Shown here: in pieces, positions 8,939 through 16,300 of the stretch
How positions within the stretch are numbered: position 1 is the first letter of the stretch
How the letters are laid out: each line of letters opens with the position of its first letter
Assembly: GCA_965214945.1 (NCBI GenBank)
Contig: OZ244029.1
Coordinates: 2,232,001-2,296,000, forward strand
Direction: 5' to 3'
Origin: JAAXHB01 sp965214945
GTDB taxonomy: Bacteria > Actinomycetota > Acidimicrobiia > Acidimicrobiales > Aldehydirespiratoraceae
Length of the DNA stretch: 64,000 nucleotides
Made by a program: the position numbers and the translations under genes
Notes under the pieces: generated by a model
The model's database searches: none
Seen by the model: only the letters and a program-made list of their open reading frames with translations
Told to the model about the DNA's origin: nothing

Positions 8939-10108
8939 ATGGCCGTCCGCACCGACCGGGACCGCTGCGAGCGCTGGTTCGTCCGGCGGGGCCTGCCGCA
9001 TTTGATCCACCGTTACTCCGTCACTGCGGACGTGCTCACACGGGCCGCTCCCTTCCTCGGTTTGGTGTTGTTCGTCGAATTCTTCTTGGTCTTCGGCGAT
9101 CGGTGGGACGGCTGGGCACAGGCCGGCATCTTCATGGCCGGCATCGGGATCTCGGCCGCGGCTGTAGCCGGAGTGAACCGGGCCAGGGGCCGGCGAACCT
9201 GGCAGCTTCCCAAACGGGTAGGCCCGATCGAGATTGGGGCCTACTTCGGGCTGGGCGCCGCCTTCACGGCTCTGGGGTCCGAAACCAAGTGGGTGATCAC
9301 CAACATCATCACCATCGGCGTCATCAACCTCTTGCTGCTCGCTGGAGCCTATCTGGTCACCAACTGGGGCCTAATCCCGATGGTCCGCTGGTCGACAGTG
9401 CAAGTCTGGCGCCAAGTCGGCCATGTGAGCATTCTGTTCGTGAAATCGATGCCGATCCTGTTGCTGTTTTCGGTGTTCGTCTTTTTGAACGCCGAGATGT
9501 GGCAGGTCGCCAACGACTTCACCCTGGCCTACTACGGCGTGACCGCGGCCGGGCTGGTACTCATCGGGGCGTCGTTCGTGATGCTGTCGGTGCGCAGGCT
9601 GGCGGTGGATCTGGCCCGCTTCACTTCCTGGAGCGCCATACGGTCCCACTGCGCGGGCACCCCCGTGGCCGACATTGTGCCCGGCGACGGTGACAGCCCT
9701 CCCGACCATCCCGGGCTGAGCCGGCGGGAACGCCTCAACGTGAGCCTGCTGCTGTTCGTGGCCCAAAGCATCCAGATCACGCTGGTAGCGGCGATCAACA
9801 CCGCCTTCTACCTGGTGTTTGGTCTGTTCACAGTGCGCGAGGAGACGATGCTGCAGTGGACCACGGCCTCAGAGTTCACCTCAACGGGCGACTGGGTAGT
9901 GCGGTACTCGCTGTGGGGTGAGCAACTGCTGTTCAGCCGGCAGCTTCTGCTAGTCGCCGGTTTCATGGGCCTGCTGTCCGGGTTGCAGTTCACCGTCTCG
10001 GTGGTGACCGACGCCGGATACCGGGCCGAGTTCGCTGAGGACATGACCGAAGAACTGCGTTCCGCCCTGGCCGTGCGAGCCGTTTACCACCACCAGTTCG
10101 TTAATTAA
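8939..10108 (+). CDS. Multi-pass membrane protein of unknown function
   Basis: 389 residues with about seven or eight hydrophobic segments: LGLVLFVEFFLVFG, IFMAGIGISAAAVAG, IITIGVINLLLLAGAYLV, SMPILLLFSVFVFL, VTAAGLVLIGASFVML, LLFVAQSIQITLVAAINTAF and others. A polar cytoplasmic-looking loop (about 230-270) splits it into two halves. I recognise no transporter or enzyme signature. It diverges from the acyl-CoA synthetase gene, and its C-terminus lies 45 bases from the end of mcrC. Function unknown. Confidence 0.7.
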   Translation: MAVRTDRDRCERWFVRRGLPHLIHRYSVTADVLTRAAPFLGLVLFVEFFLVFGDRWDGWAQAGIFMAGIGISAAAVAGVNRARGRRTWQLPKRVGPIEIGAYFGLGAAFTALGSETKWVITNIITIGVINLLLLAGAYLVTNWGLIPMVRWSTVQVWRQVGHVSILFVKSMPILLLFSVFVFLNAEMWQVANDFTLAYYGVTAAGLVLIGASFVMLSVRRLAVDLARFTSWSAIRSHCAGTPVADIVPGDGDSPPDHPGLSRRERLNVSLLLFVAQSIQITLVAAINTAFYLVFGLFTVREETMLQWTTASEFTSTGDWVVRYSLWGEQLLFSRQLLLVAGFMGLLSGLQFTVSVVTDAGYRAEFAEDMTEELRSALAVRAVYHHQFVN

Positions 10109-10121
10109 GCCGCCTGCGGCA

Positions 10122-10188
10122 GGCCCGGTCGGCGATCCAGTCGGCCAGCTCATTAACCGGCCCGGTCGGCGATCCAGTCGGCCAGCTC
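10122..10188. repeat. Direct repeat duplicating the end of mcrC
   Basis: A 30-base unit (starting GGCCCGGTCGGCGATCCAGT) occurs at 10122-10151 and 10159-10188, period 37. The second copy encodes the last residues of McrC; the first lies just past its stop codon. It is one of several short tandem duplications bordering the mcrBC genes. Confidence 0.85.
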
Positions 10189-11337
10189 GTCAAGCTGCCG
10201 GGCCACCCACTCCGACGAGCCGGTCAGGTCGAGGGCTCGGGTGTGCAAGACCTGGCCAGAGTGCTGCACCGTGACCGGCCGCCCGGGCGGTGAGTCCTCG
10301 GTTCGACAGTAAATAAGCACGCCCTCACCGAGGTCGAGCGCGGTGGTGTAGGCCAGCATCTGGTAGTAGTCGCCGGAGTCACGGGCCTCTCCAGACCCGG
10401 TGAGCTTGTACTTGACATCACCGACATAGGCGATCTCGCCGTCGCGCTCGAACACTAGGTCGGGCTTCATCGGCACCGTGCGCCCCCGGCCCAAATGCGT
10501 GGAGTACTGGTCTTTCACGACCAGGCGGCCTTTCAATCCCCGCCGGAGCCGTTCGGTCACGAACCGCTCAAACAGGCTGTTCATGTCGAGCATGAAAGAC
10601 GCCGCTGTCCGGCCACCCAACCTGTCGAGCAGGGTCAGGTTCTCCAGAACGAGCCGGGCCAGGCTCAAGGCGGGCCGGTAGTGCTCGTTGAGGCGGTTGA
10701 AGACGACGCGATCCAGATCCGCAGCCTCGATCGGCGCGTCTGCGACCTCGTTCAAGTCGGCGAGCTGGCCGAGCAAGCGTCGTCGGTCTCGGGCCGGCGC
10801 TTGCGGCACCCACAAGGCTCGGCGCAACGCCGCTTTCAGGTAGCGGTTCTCGATGATGTCGGCGGTGAAGTCGTCGTAGCGACAGTCGAGCGGTGCAGGC
10901 AGCCCTGCTCGGGCCACCGTGGCAGCGAGATCGAGCCGCCCCCGGAGGGTGAGCAGCCGCTCGGAGCGCTCCCGATAGCGGCGGAACAAGCCCCGGGCCA
11001 GAGTCGTCTCGGTGGCCCGGGCCAAGAAAGAGACCACCGCTGGCAGAAGTTCGGCGTCTTGGGCGTACGCGACCGCTTCGTCTCGCCAGTCCTCGGGCCG
11101 AAGCCCCGTCTCCAACATCAAGAACAGGTTCTCCAGCCTGATCTTGGGCCGCACCAACAGGCGGACATCGCCGACGACCAGCGATCCCACCCAACCGCCG
11201 GCCTTCACGTCCCAGCATCCAGTTTGGCGATTGGGCAACACCGACACGCGGCCAGTAGCAGCCAGAAGGCGAGCCTGGCGATCGCTGAGCTGCAGGGTGC
11301 GCTCTTCGTATTCGAACAACTCGTGCGCTGCGGTCAT
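10153..11337 (-). CDS. mcrC: McrC, nuclease subunit of McrBC restriction system
   Basis: 394 residues. The C-terminal half contains a PD-(D/E)xK nuclease core: PDLVFERDGEIAYVGDVKYK, with Asp, Asp and Lys as the expected metal and catalytic residues. The N-terminal part matches the 5-methylcytosine restriction component McrC (VLVRPKIRLENLFLML-like segment, ENRYLKAALRRAL). McrC associates with the McrB GTPase and cleaves modified or foreign DNA between distant recognition sites. It lies downstream of mcrB on the same strand with a 134-base spacer of direct repeats, so it may use its own start signals or be read through. All key residues appear intact. Confidence 0.88.
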   Translation of the reverse strand: MTAAHELFEYEERTLQLSDRQARLLAATGRVSVLPNRQTGCWDVKAGGWVGSLVVGDVRLLVRPKIRLENLFLMLETGLRPEDWRDEAVAYAQDAELLPAVVSFLARATETTLARGLFRRYRERSERLLTLRGRLDLAATVARAGLPAPLDCRYDDFTADIIENRYLKAALRRALWVPQAPARDRRRLLGQLADLNEVADAPIEAADLDRVVFNRLNEHYRPALSLARLVLENLTLLDRLGGRTAASFMLDMNSLFERFVTERLRRGLKGRLVVKDQYSTHLGRGRTVPMKPDLVFERDGEIAYVGDVKYKLTGSGEARDSGDYYQMLAYTTALDLGEGVLIYCRTEDSPPGRPVTVQHSGQVLHTRALDLTGSSEWVARQLDELADWIADRAG

Positions 11338-11383
11338 CAGGTCATCAAGTAGTCAAGTCTCGGGGCAGTAGCACCGACACTCA

Positions 11384-11472
11384 CCGGTGATGTGAAGCGG
11401 TACCCAGTCATCCGCATCCGGGTGAAAGATAGGAAAGGTGGCGGTGTTCGCGGTCCGGTGATGTAAAGCGGT
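11384..11472. repeat. Direct repeats in the mcrB-mcrC spacer (71-base period)
   Basis: CCGGTGATGTGAAGCGGT at 11384-11401 recurs with one change (TGTAAAG) at 11455-11472, a spacing of 71 bases. The same CCGGTGA core occurs in the repeats upstream of mcrB. The spacer otherwise contains no gene. Confidence 0.8.
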
Positions 11473-13796
11473 CACTCGACTGATGAATCGCCTTCCGTCT
11501 CATCGGGTGTCGTTCGGGGCGGCGACACCGCCGAATCTTCGGCCGGCTCGCCCGTGTCACCCCCCAGGTCGTGGAAGCGCTTCATGACGTCTTCGAAGCG
11601 GAACTGCTTGATCCGGGCCGGATCGCCGAAGAACTGGTCTTCAATGAAGGGCTCGATGTTGTACTCCCATATGCGGCGCAGCTTCTCGCGGTTGAGACCC
11701 TTCTTCATGAAGTGGCTGGGGCCTAGCAGCAGATGAGACCCGCTCAGATCTTCAGCCAGCTCATCGTTGACCATGTCGACCAGCACACCGACCCATTCCG
11801 GCTCGCGCTCGGCTCGCAGCCAGCGCTCAAGCAGTCCGACGGTCGGGCCTCGATCGGGGAAGAACGGAACGAAATGAAAGCGACGGCGGAGCGCCGCGTC
11901 AATCAGAGCGATTGACCGGTCGGCGGTGTTCATGGTGCCTATGAACCAGAGGTTCTTGGGCAGTGTGAAGGGAGCCCCGGGGCGGTACAGCGTCTGCACT
12001 TGCTCGTTGCGGTACTCGAACAGGAACAGCAGCTCGCCCAGCACTTTGGGCAGGTTGGCCCGGTTGATCTCGTCGATGACCATGACGAAGCGCTGGCCGG
12101 GTGCGGCCGCAGCCTGCTCGGCCAGCCGCGCCAGCGGGCCGGGGATGAGCCGATAGGCCATAGCGCCGTCCGGGCCGGTCTCGGGGCGGTAGCCCTCGAA
12201 GAAGTCTTCGTAGGAGGTGGAAGGGTGGAACTGGACCAGCATCCGACGGTCGGATTGGGGCGCCAGGGTTTGGGCCAGCTTGCGAGCCAGGTAGGTCTTG
12301 CCTGTGCCGGGCGGGCCGTAGAGAATCACTTGGCCTTTATCGCGGAGCAGACGCACGATGTCGTCCAGAAAGCCGCGTTCCTCTAGCAGCAGCTCCTCTG
12401 CGAGGTTCTCGATCCTCTCATCTAGGGAAGCCTCTGCCTCTTCAGGGTAACTTTCTGCTTCTTCGGGGAGACCTTGTGCTTCTTCTTCGGGGAGACCTTG
12501 TGCTTCTTTAGGCAAGTCTTCGGCGTCGGTCGCCTCAACGAGGCTCGAATGCGACGCCGCTTGGGGGACTGATCCGTCACCGCCGGCCAGTTCTACGATT
12601 CGGTCCAGCGTAGGCCGCAACGCCTCGGTAACAGATACGACCTCGGCCCGCAGGTCTAGGTCGGCCAACGCCTCCGGTTCGTACCATTTTCCGTAGATGA
12701 ACTCGCCAGGCGCTCCAGTGATCGCACGTGTTGAGGAGTGCGACGAACCCTTGGCCCGGATCAGCTCGAATTCGGCCAACTGCAACGGTTCGACGATCTC
12801 AGCCAGCACTTTAATCCAATCAGGACGCCTCCGGCCCACACCGGAACGTAACCCGATAATCGTCCCCTGATCTGTGACCCAGATCCGGAGGGTGGGGGAA
12901 ACCCCCTCCACGGGCAGCCGCCAATCGACCCACATGTTGGCCTCTACCAACTGGTCTGCCGACCTCTGCATGTGTTTGACGTACTTCAGTTCGAGACCGG
13001 CCGCCGCCGCAACCGAGTCGAGCAACGCCTCTCCCAAGTGGTTGAAAATGGCGATTAGTGCAAGGACGTTTTCACGTATCTCGGGACGCATCTCTCCGTC
13101 GAACTGCTTGTTGAACCGGCAGCGGTCTACTAGCACCGCGTCAAGGAATGCGGGGGCGGGCTGCGTATCCTTCCACCAGCGGGCGACCTGTTCAAAGCGC
13201 GTGAAATTGTTGTCTAACTCAGCGGCAATCTCGAGGTATCGGTGATAGCGACGGGCCGGATGCGTGGTGGGCGGGAGCCTGCCTGCACAGTATTCGGCGA
13301 ACTCCAGGGCACTCGCCCAAGCGACGGGCCAACGGGCCTGATCCTGCAATGCCCAGAAATATGAGGCCAGAAATCCCGAGTATCCTGGAGACGGATTGCT
13401 GCCTGTGCCGATCCGCCTCACCGTGGCAACCAATTCGTCGATCCTGTGCACGGCATCAGCGCCGTCGCCGGGTGCGGTCAGCACGTCGACCAGCAGACTG
13501 GCGATGGCGCGGGGATCGTCGGCCTTCTTACCTATCTGGTTCAAGAACATCTGCCCTGAGAAGGCGTTGAAGCCGTGCGCGCTGGGAGCCCAAGCCTGCA
13601 TGTCTCGGACGAACGCATCAAGGTTGCCGCTACGACTCAACTCGTCGCGGAGAGAGATGGCTGCTGGGGCGCTGCGGCGAAAGACGGCCTGCTTCCGGTC
13701 GGCGTTCTCGACGGCTTCGCTATCCGCCTCGAAGCGCTTGACATGGGCCCGGTACCAGCGCCGCCTGAAGTCGGTCAGTTGATCCATATGATCCAT
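11472..13796 (-). CDS. mcrB: McrB, AAA+ GTPase subunit of McrBC restriction system
   Basis: 774 residues from the ATG at 13796 (further ATG at 13787, TTG at 13808). The N-terminal about 370 residues are a DUF-like DNA-recognition region of unknown specificity. A Glu/Pro-rich linker with repeated GLPEEEAQ-type units follows (about 410-450). The AAA+ motor has Walker A GPPGTGKTYLARKLA, Walker B MVIDEINRANLPKVLGELL, and the McrB sensor GTMNTADRSIALIDAALRRRF. McrB hexamers translocate DNA using GTP and activate McrC. A 310-base gap with direct repeats lies upstream. The N-terminal domain is not one I recognise, so the modification sensed is open. Confidence 0.88.
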   Translation of the reverse strand: MDHMDQLTDFRRRWYRAHVKRFEADSEAVENADRKQAVFRRSAPAAISLRDELSRSGNLDAFVRDMQAWAPSAHGFNAFSGQMFLNQIGKKADDPRAIASLLVDVLTAPGDGADAVHRIDELVATVRRIGTGSNPSPGYSGFLASYFWALQDQARWPVAWASALEFAEYCAGRLPPTTHPARRYHRYLEIAAELDNNFTRFEQVARWWKDTQPAPAFLDAVLVDRCRFNKQFDGEMRPEIRENVLALIAIFNHLGEALLDSVAAAAGLELKYVKHMQRSADQLVEANMWVDWRLPVEGVSPTLRIWVTDQGTIIGLRSGVGRRRPDWIKVLAEIVEPLQLAEFELIRAKGSSHSSTRAITGAPGEFIYGKWYEPEALADLDLRAEVVSVTEALRPTLDRIVELAGGDGSVPQAASHSSLVEATDAEDLPKEAQGLPEEEAQGLPEEAESYPEEAEASLDERIENLAEELLLEERGFLDDIVRLLRDKGQVILYGPPGTGKTYLARKLAQTLAPQSDRRMLVQFHPSTSYEDFFEGYRPETGPDGAMAYRLIPGPLARLAEQAAAAPGQRFVMVIDEINRANLPKVLGELLFLFEYRNEQVQTLYRPGAPFTLPKNLWFIGTMNTADRSIALIDAALRRRFHFVPFFPDRGPTVGLLERWLRAEREPEWVGVLVDMVNDELAEDLSGSHLLLGPSHFMKKGLNREKLRRIWEYNIEPFIEDQFFGDPARIKQFRFEDVMKRFHDLGGDTGEPAEDSAVSPPRTTPDETEGDSSVE

Positions 13797-13815
13797 ACGC
13801 CCATACAATCACAGG

Positions 13816-13925
13816 CCTACGACACTCAGCCCTTCCGCGCTACCGGTGACACCCTCAGAGCACCCGCCGGGTTGCCCACTCAGCCACCTACGACACTCGG
13901 CCCTTCCGCGCTACCGGTGACACTC
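13816..13925. repeat. Direct repeat upstream of mcrB (71-base period)
   Basis: A roughly 38-base element starting CCTACGACACTC and ending ACCGGTGACAC occurs at about 13816-13853 and 13887-13924 with one or two mismatches. It sits in the 310-base gap 13797-14106, which has no supported gene. The spacing matches the 71-base spacing of the repeats between mcrB and mcrC. Confidence 0.85.
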
Positions 13926-14106
13926 GTCGGCAGCCCTGGTGCCATCGGCCACTCCAGCCGCTGCCTCAGCGACAGCAGGCCGCCATGCGCCCACGAATCA
14001 CGCGCAGATGTTCAATCCGTTGGTGGCCACTAGGCACTTGACAGAAGGCCTGCATCCAAGACCCTCCCACACCTTGCGCCAGAAGTCACTGGCGACAGCG
14101 CGGGCT

Positions 14107-14538
14107 TCAAAAACGGTTGGAGAATGCGCGCAGGTTGCGCTGCCAGATTCGGCGCAGCACGGGCTTGGCCAGCACCGCCGCAAGCGGGCCTCCCAGGAAC
14201 CACCTAAAGCGCAAGCTCTCAGTCCAGGTGAACTGGGTGTGTGCTGAGCCGCCCGGCCCCAGCAGCGGCGTCAGGCGAAACCGGCCCTCACCAGACACTA
14301 GGCCGCGATGAGAGACGCCGATGACACTCGCTGGCACCCACTCGGTGACCTCCATCTGGTCTGTGAGCCGCAGCGGCCCGACGCGGGTGATGCATTCGAA
14401 GCTGACGCCGACGCCTGAGCGCCTTGAGCCCGTAAAACTGATCGTCTCGGCGTCTGCCATCCACTCGACGTGGCTGGCGATATCGCTCAGGTCGGCCCAG
14501 ACTACCTTGGGCGACGCTGCCACATCCTGGGAGACCAT
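14107..14538 (-). CDS. SRPBCC-family (START-like) protein
   Basis: 143 residues from the ATG at 14538; a GTG at 14571 would add 11. The opening VSQDVAASPKVVWADLSDI is characteristic of polyketide-cyclase/START-like helix-grip proteins that bind a hydrophobic ligand in a central cavity. It continues with beta strands (VGVSFECITRVGPLRLTDQMEV). Likely soluble, or loosely membrane-associated through the C-terminal basic end. The ligand is unknown. It is divergent from the lipoprotein gene on the right. Confidence 0.7.
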   Translation of the reverse strand: MVSQDVAASPKVVWADLSDIASHVEWMADAETISFTGSRRSGVGVSFECITRVGPLRLTDQMEVTEWVPASVIGVSHRGLVSGEGRFRLTPLLGPGGSAHTQFTWTESLRFRWFLGGPLAAVLAKPVLRRIWQRNLRAFSNRF

Positions 14539-14594
14539 GATCGTCGTTGCAGCAAGCGCCCGGTGCCGCACCGGCGCTGATCGTACAGCCGCGG

Positions 14595-14698
14595 CAGTCT
14601 CTTACCTGCCGCAGCCTACGATTCGGTGCGGAGGCAGCGGCGGCTTGGCGGCGTGTGACGACAGTCTCTCACCTGCCGAGGCCTACGATTCGGCGCGG
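14595..14698. repeat. Imperfect tandem repeat before lipoprotein gene
   Basis: A 37-base unit (CAGTCTCTTACCTGCCGCAG onward to GATTCGGTGCGG) at 14595 recurs at 14662 with four or five changes, period 67. The second copy abuts the lipoprotein start at 14700, so it may carry duplicated promoter or leader elements. Confidence 0.75.
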
Positions 14699-14699
14699 G

Positions 14700-15362
14700 A
14701 TGCCGGCGACGTCAACAGGATCTCAGGTGCTAACGAGAACGACCGCACTCGCGGTGGCGTTGTTGCTCGCGTGCGCGGCGACGGCGTGCGGAAATGGCGG
14801 AGATAGCGGCGGTGCCGATGTGGGCGATGTCCTCGACCCGGCTGCGGCAGCCGCAGCGACCGCGCAGCTCCGAGACGACGCGGTCGCCTCGGATCCCGAC
14901 GACGAGGCCATCTCGACGACCGCCCCCGACACCGACGAAGCGCCTCTCGACCCGCTCACTATTCAGGGGGAGATCATCAGGGACTACAACCTTGAGAACG
15001 GTGACTGTTTCAACCGCATAGAAGACCTGAGAGAGGGGCGCAAAGTCGTGATCACGGCGCGTCTCGAGTGCGGGCAGCCGCATGTGTATGAGGTGTTTCG
15101 CACCTTTGATCTCGACGCGCCTCACCCTTCGATCTATCCCGGTGACACGGCCATGCGCGACTACGCCCGCAGGCTCTGCTATGAGCAGTTCGAAGCTTTC
15201 GTTGGTGAGATCTATGAGAAATCGGTGTTCGAGATCGGCGTCTTCACGCCCGATCGCGTGAGTTTCGAAGACGACGAGGCGCGCTACCGGGGGGTGCACT
15301 GCTGGCTGCACCGCACGGATGGCGAGCCGGTACTCGGAACCGCGCGCGGGGCAGGCGAATGA
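14700..15362 (+). CDS. Secreted lipoprotein, septum-formation-type domain
   Basis: 220 residues. The signal peptide TTALAVALLLACAATAC ends in a lipobox Cys at about residue 30. An Asp/Ala-rich spacer follows, then a domain with NLENGDCFNRIED, ARLECGQPHVYEVFRTFDL and RYRGVHCWLHRTDG. This pattern of three or four Cys with LxxGDCF and PHxxEV is the septum-formation (DUF4190-associated) domain common in actinobacterial lipoproteins. Probably anchored to the outer face of the membrane. The upstream frame reaching 14547 encodes the repeat and is not convincing. It overlaps the next gene by 4 bases (ATGA). Confidence 0.7.
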   Translation: MPATSTGSQVLTRTTALAVALLLACAATACGNGGDSGGADVGDVLDPAAAAAATAQLRDDAVASDPDDEAISTTAPDTDEAPLDPLTIQGEIIRDYNLENGDCFNRIEDLREGRKVVITARLECGQPHVYEVFRTFDLDAPHPSIYPGDTAMRDYARRLCYEQFEAFVGEIYEKSVFEIGVFTPDRVSFEDDEARYRGVHCWLHRTDGEPVLGTARGAGE

Positions 15363-15637
15363 GAGACGACTCGGCGGGCCGTAATGCCGATCCCGTTCTG
15401 GCGAGTCGGGCTCGCATCTCGCGTTGGGCGTCGTTCGGGCGCCGGGCCGGCTACACGTCGTACGCGTTGTCGCTTGCGCTGTTTCTGATCGGGATGGCCA
15501 CCGGCTTTCACCATCCAGCGGCGGCGACCGGAGCCGCGGCGGGGCTTGTGGCGGGCTCCGTGATTCTGGCGCCCGCGGTGATCGTCGGCTACGCGGTGAA
15601 AGCTGCTGAGCGCGCCGACGCGCAAGACGACTGGTAG
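15359..15637 (+). CDS. Small two-helix membrane protein
   Basis: 92 residues with two hydrophobic segments (YALSLALFLIGMATGF and GLVAGSVILAPAVIVGYAV) separated by a short Ala-rich turn. The N-terminus is basic and the C-terminus acidic (ERADAQDDW), suggesting both ends are cytoplasmic. Its ATG overlaps the lipoprotein stop (ATGA), so the two proteins are translated together and may interact at the membrane. No family recognised. Confidence 0.7.
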   Translation: MRDDSAGRNADPVLASRARISRWASFGRRAGYTSYALSLALFLIGMATGFHHPAAATGAAAGLVAGSVILAPAVIVGYAVKAAERADAQDDW

Positions 15638-15680
15638 CCGCCACGGGACAGTGGGGTGAAGCGCATAACCGCGCGAGCCC

Positions 15681-15709
15681 GAGCGGCCGGGCCGGTGGCC
15701 CGGCCGCTC
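15681..15709. terminator. Bidirectional transcription terminator
   Basis: A perfect 13-base-pair G/C stem (GAGCGGCCGGGCC / GGCCCGGCCGCTC) with a GGT loop lies between the converging membrane-protein gene (ends 15637) and the NUDIX gene (ends 15757). There is no U-tract on either side, as is common in actinobacterial terminators. Confidence 0.8.
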
Positions 15710-15756
15710 GCGGCTGTGTGACGACCCACTTACCGCGTGACGGGCAGGGCGCGCTC

Positions 15757-16254
15757 TCAGCGCTCGGCGACCGGCGAGATGTCGATTGGAGACTCTGGCA
15801 GCTCCCCGGCGGCCAGCGCCGGCAGGAACTCCCTGAGCCTGCGGGGAACGGTCTGCTCGCTGTTGGCCATCAGCTCATCGACGGTCCACCAGTCGGCGCC
15901 CAGGAACGCCGCGGCCTCCAGAGCCTCCAGGCCGCGGGGCCTGAACTCGCCGCCGTCGCAGTAGGCCACGTGGATCCACTCGTGTGACTCAAAGCGCAAA
16001 CCAGAAAAGGTGTACTCCACATACTGCGTCCACACGCACGGCCCGATCTCCACGTCGGTGATGCCAGTCTCCTCGCGTAGCTCGCGCAGACACGCCGACA
16101 CCGAATCCTCCCCGACGGCCATGCCGCCGCCGGGAATCTCCAGCCATTCGGGCTTGTAAGGGTCGATCGGGTCTTCGGAACGGATCAGGAACAGCCGCTT
16201 GTGCCGGTCGAACAGCACGCAGCGGGCTGCAGGGCGCCGCAGCGTGAACGACAT
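15757..16254 (-). CDS. NUDIX hydrolase
   Basis: 165 residues from ATG 16254 (MSFTLRRPAARCVLFDRHKR). The Nudix box GGMAVGEDSVSACLRELREETGI fits GX5EX7REUXEEXGU with all catalytic glutamates. These enzymes cleave a nucleoside diphosphate linked to another moiety (damaged NTPs, ADP-ribose, nucleotide sugars). The tryptophan-rich C-terminal half (ADWWTVDEL) may set specificity. The frame upstream to 16377 overlaps the end of leuS and is not needed. It lies 46 bases downstream of leuS on the same strand and may be co-transcribed. Confidence 0.85.
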   Translation of the reverse strand: MSFTLRRPAARCVLFDRHKRLFLIRSEDPIDPYKPEWLEIPGGGMAVGEDSVSACLRELREETGITDVEIGPCVWTQYVEYTFSGLRFESHEWIHVAYCDGGEFRPRGLEALEAAAFLGADWWTVDELMANSEQTVPRRLREFLPALAAGELPESPIDISPVAER

Positions 16255-16300
16255 CGCGGCGTGTCTCAAGCCGAGCCGGATGACAGGCCGAACCCGCGGG

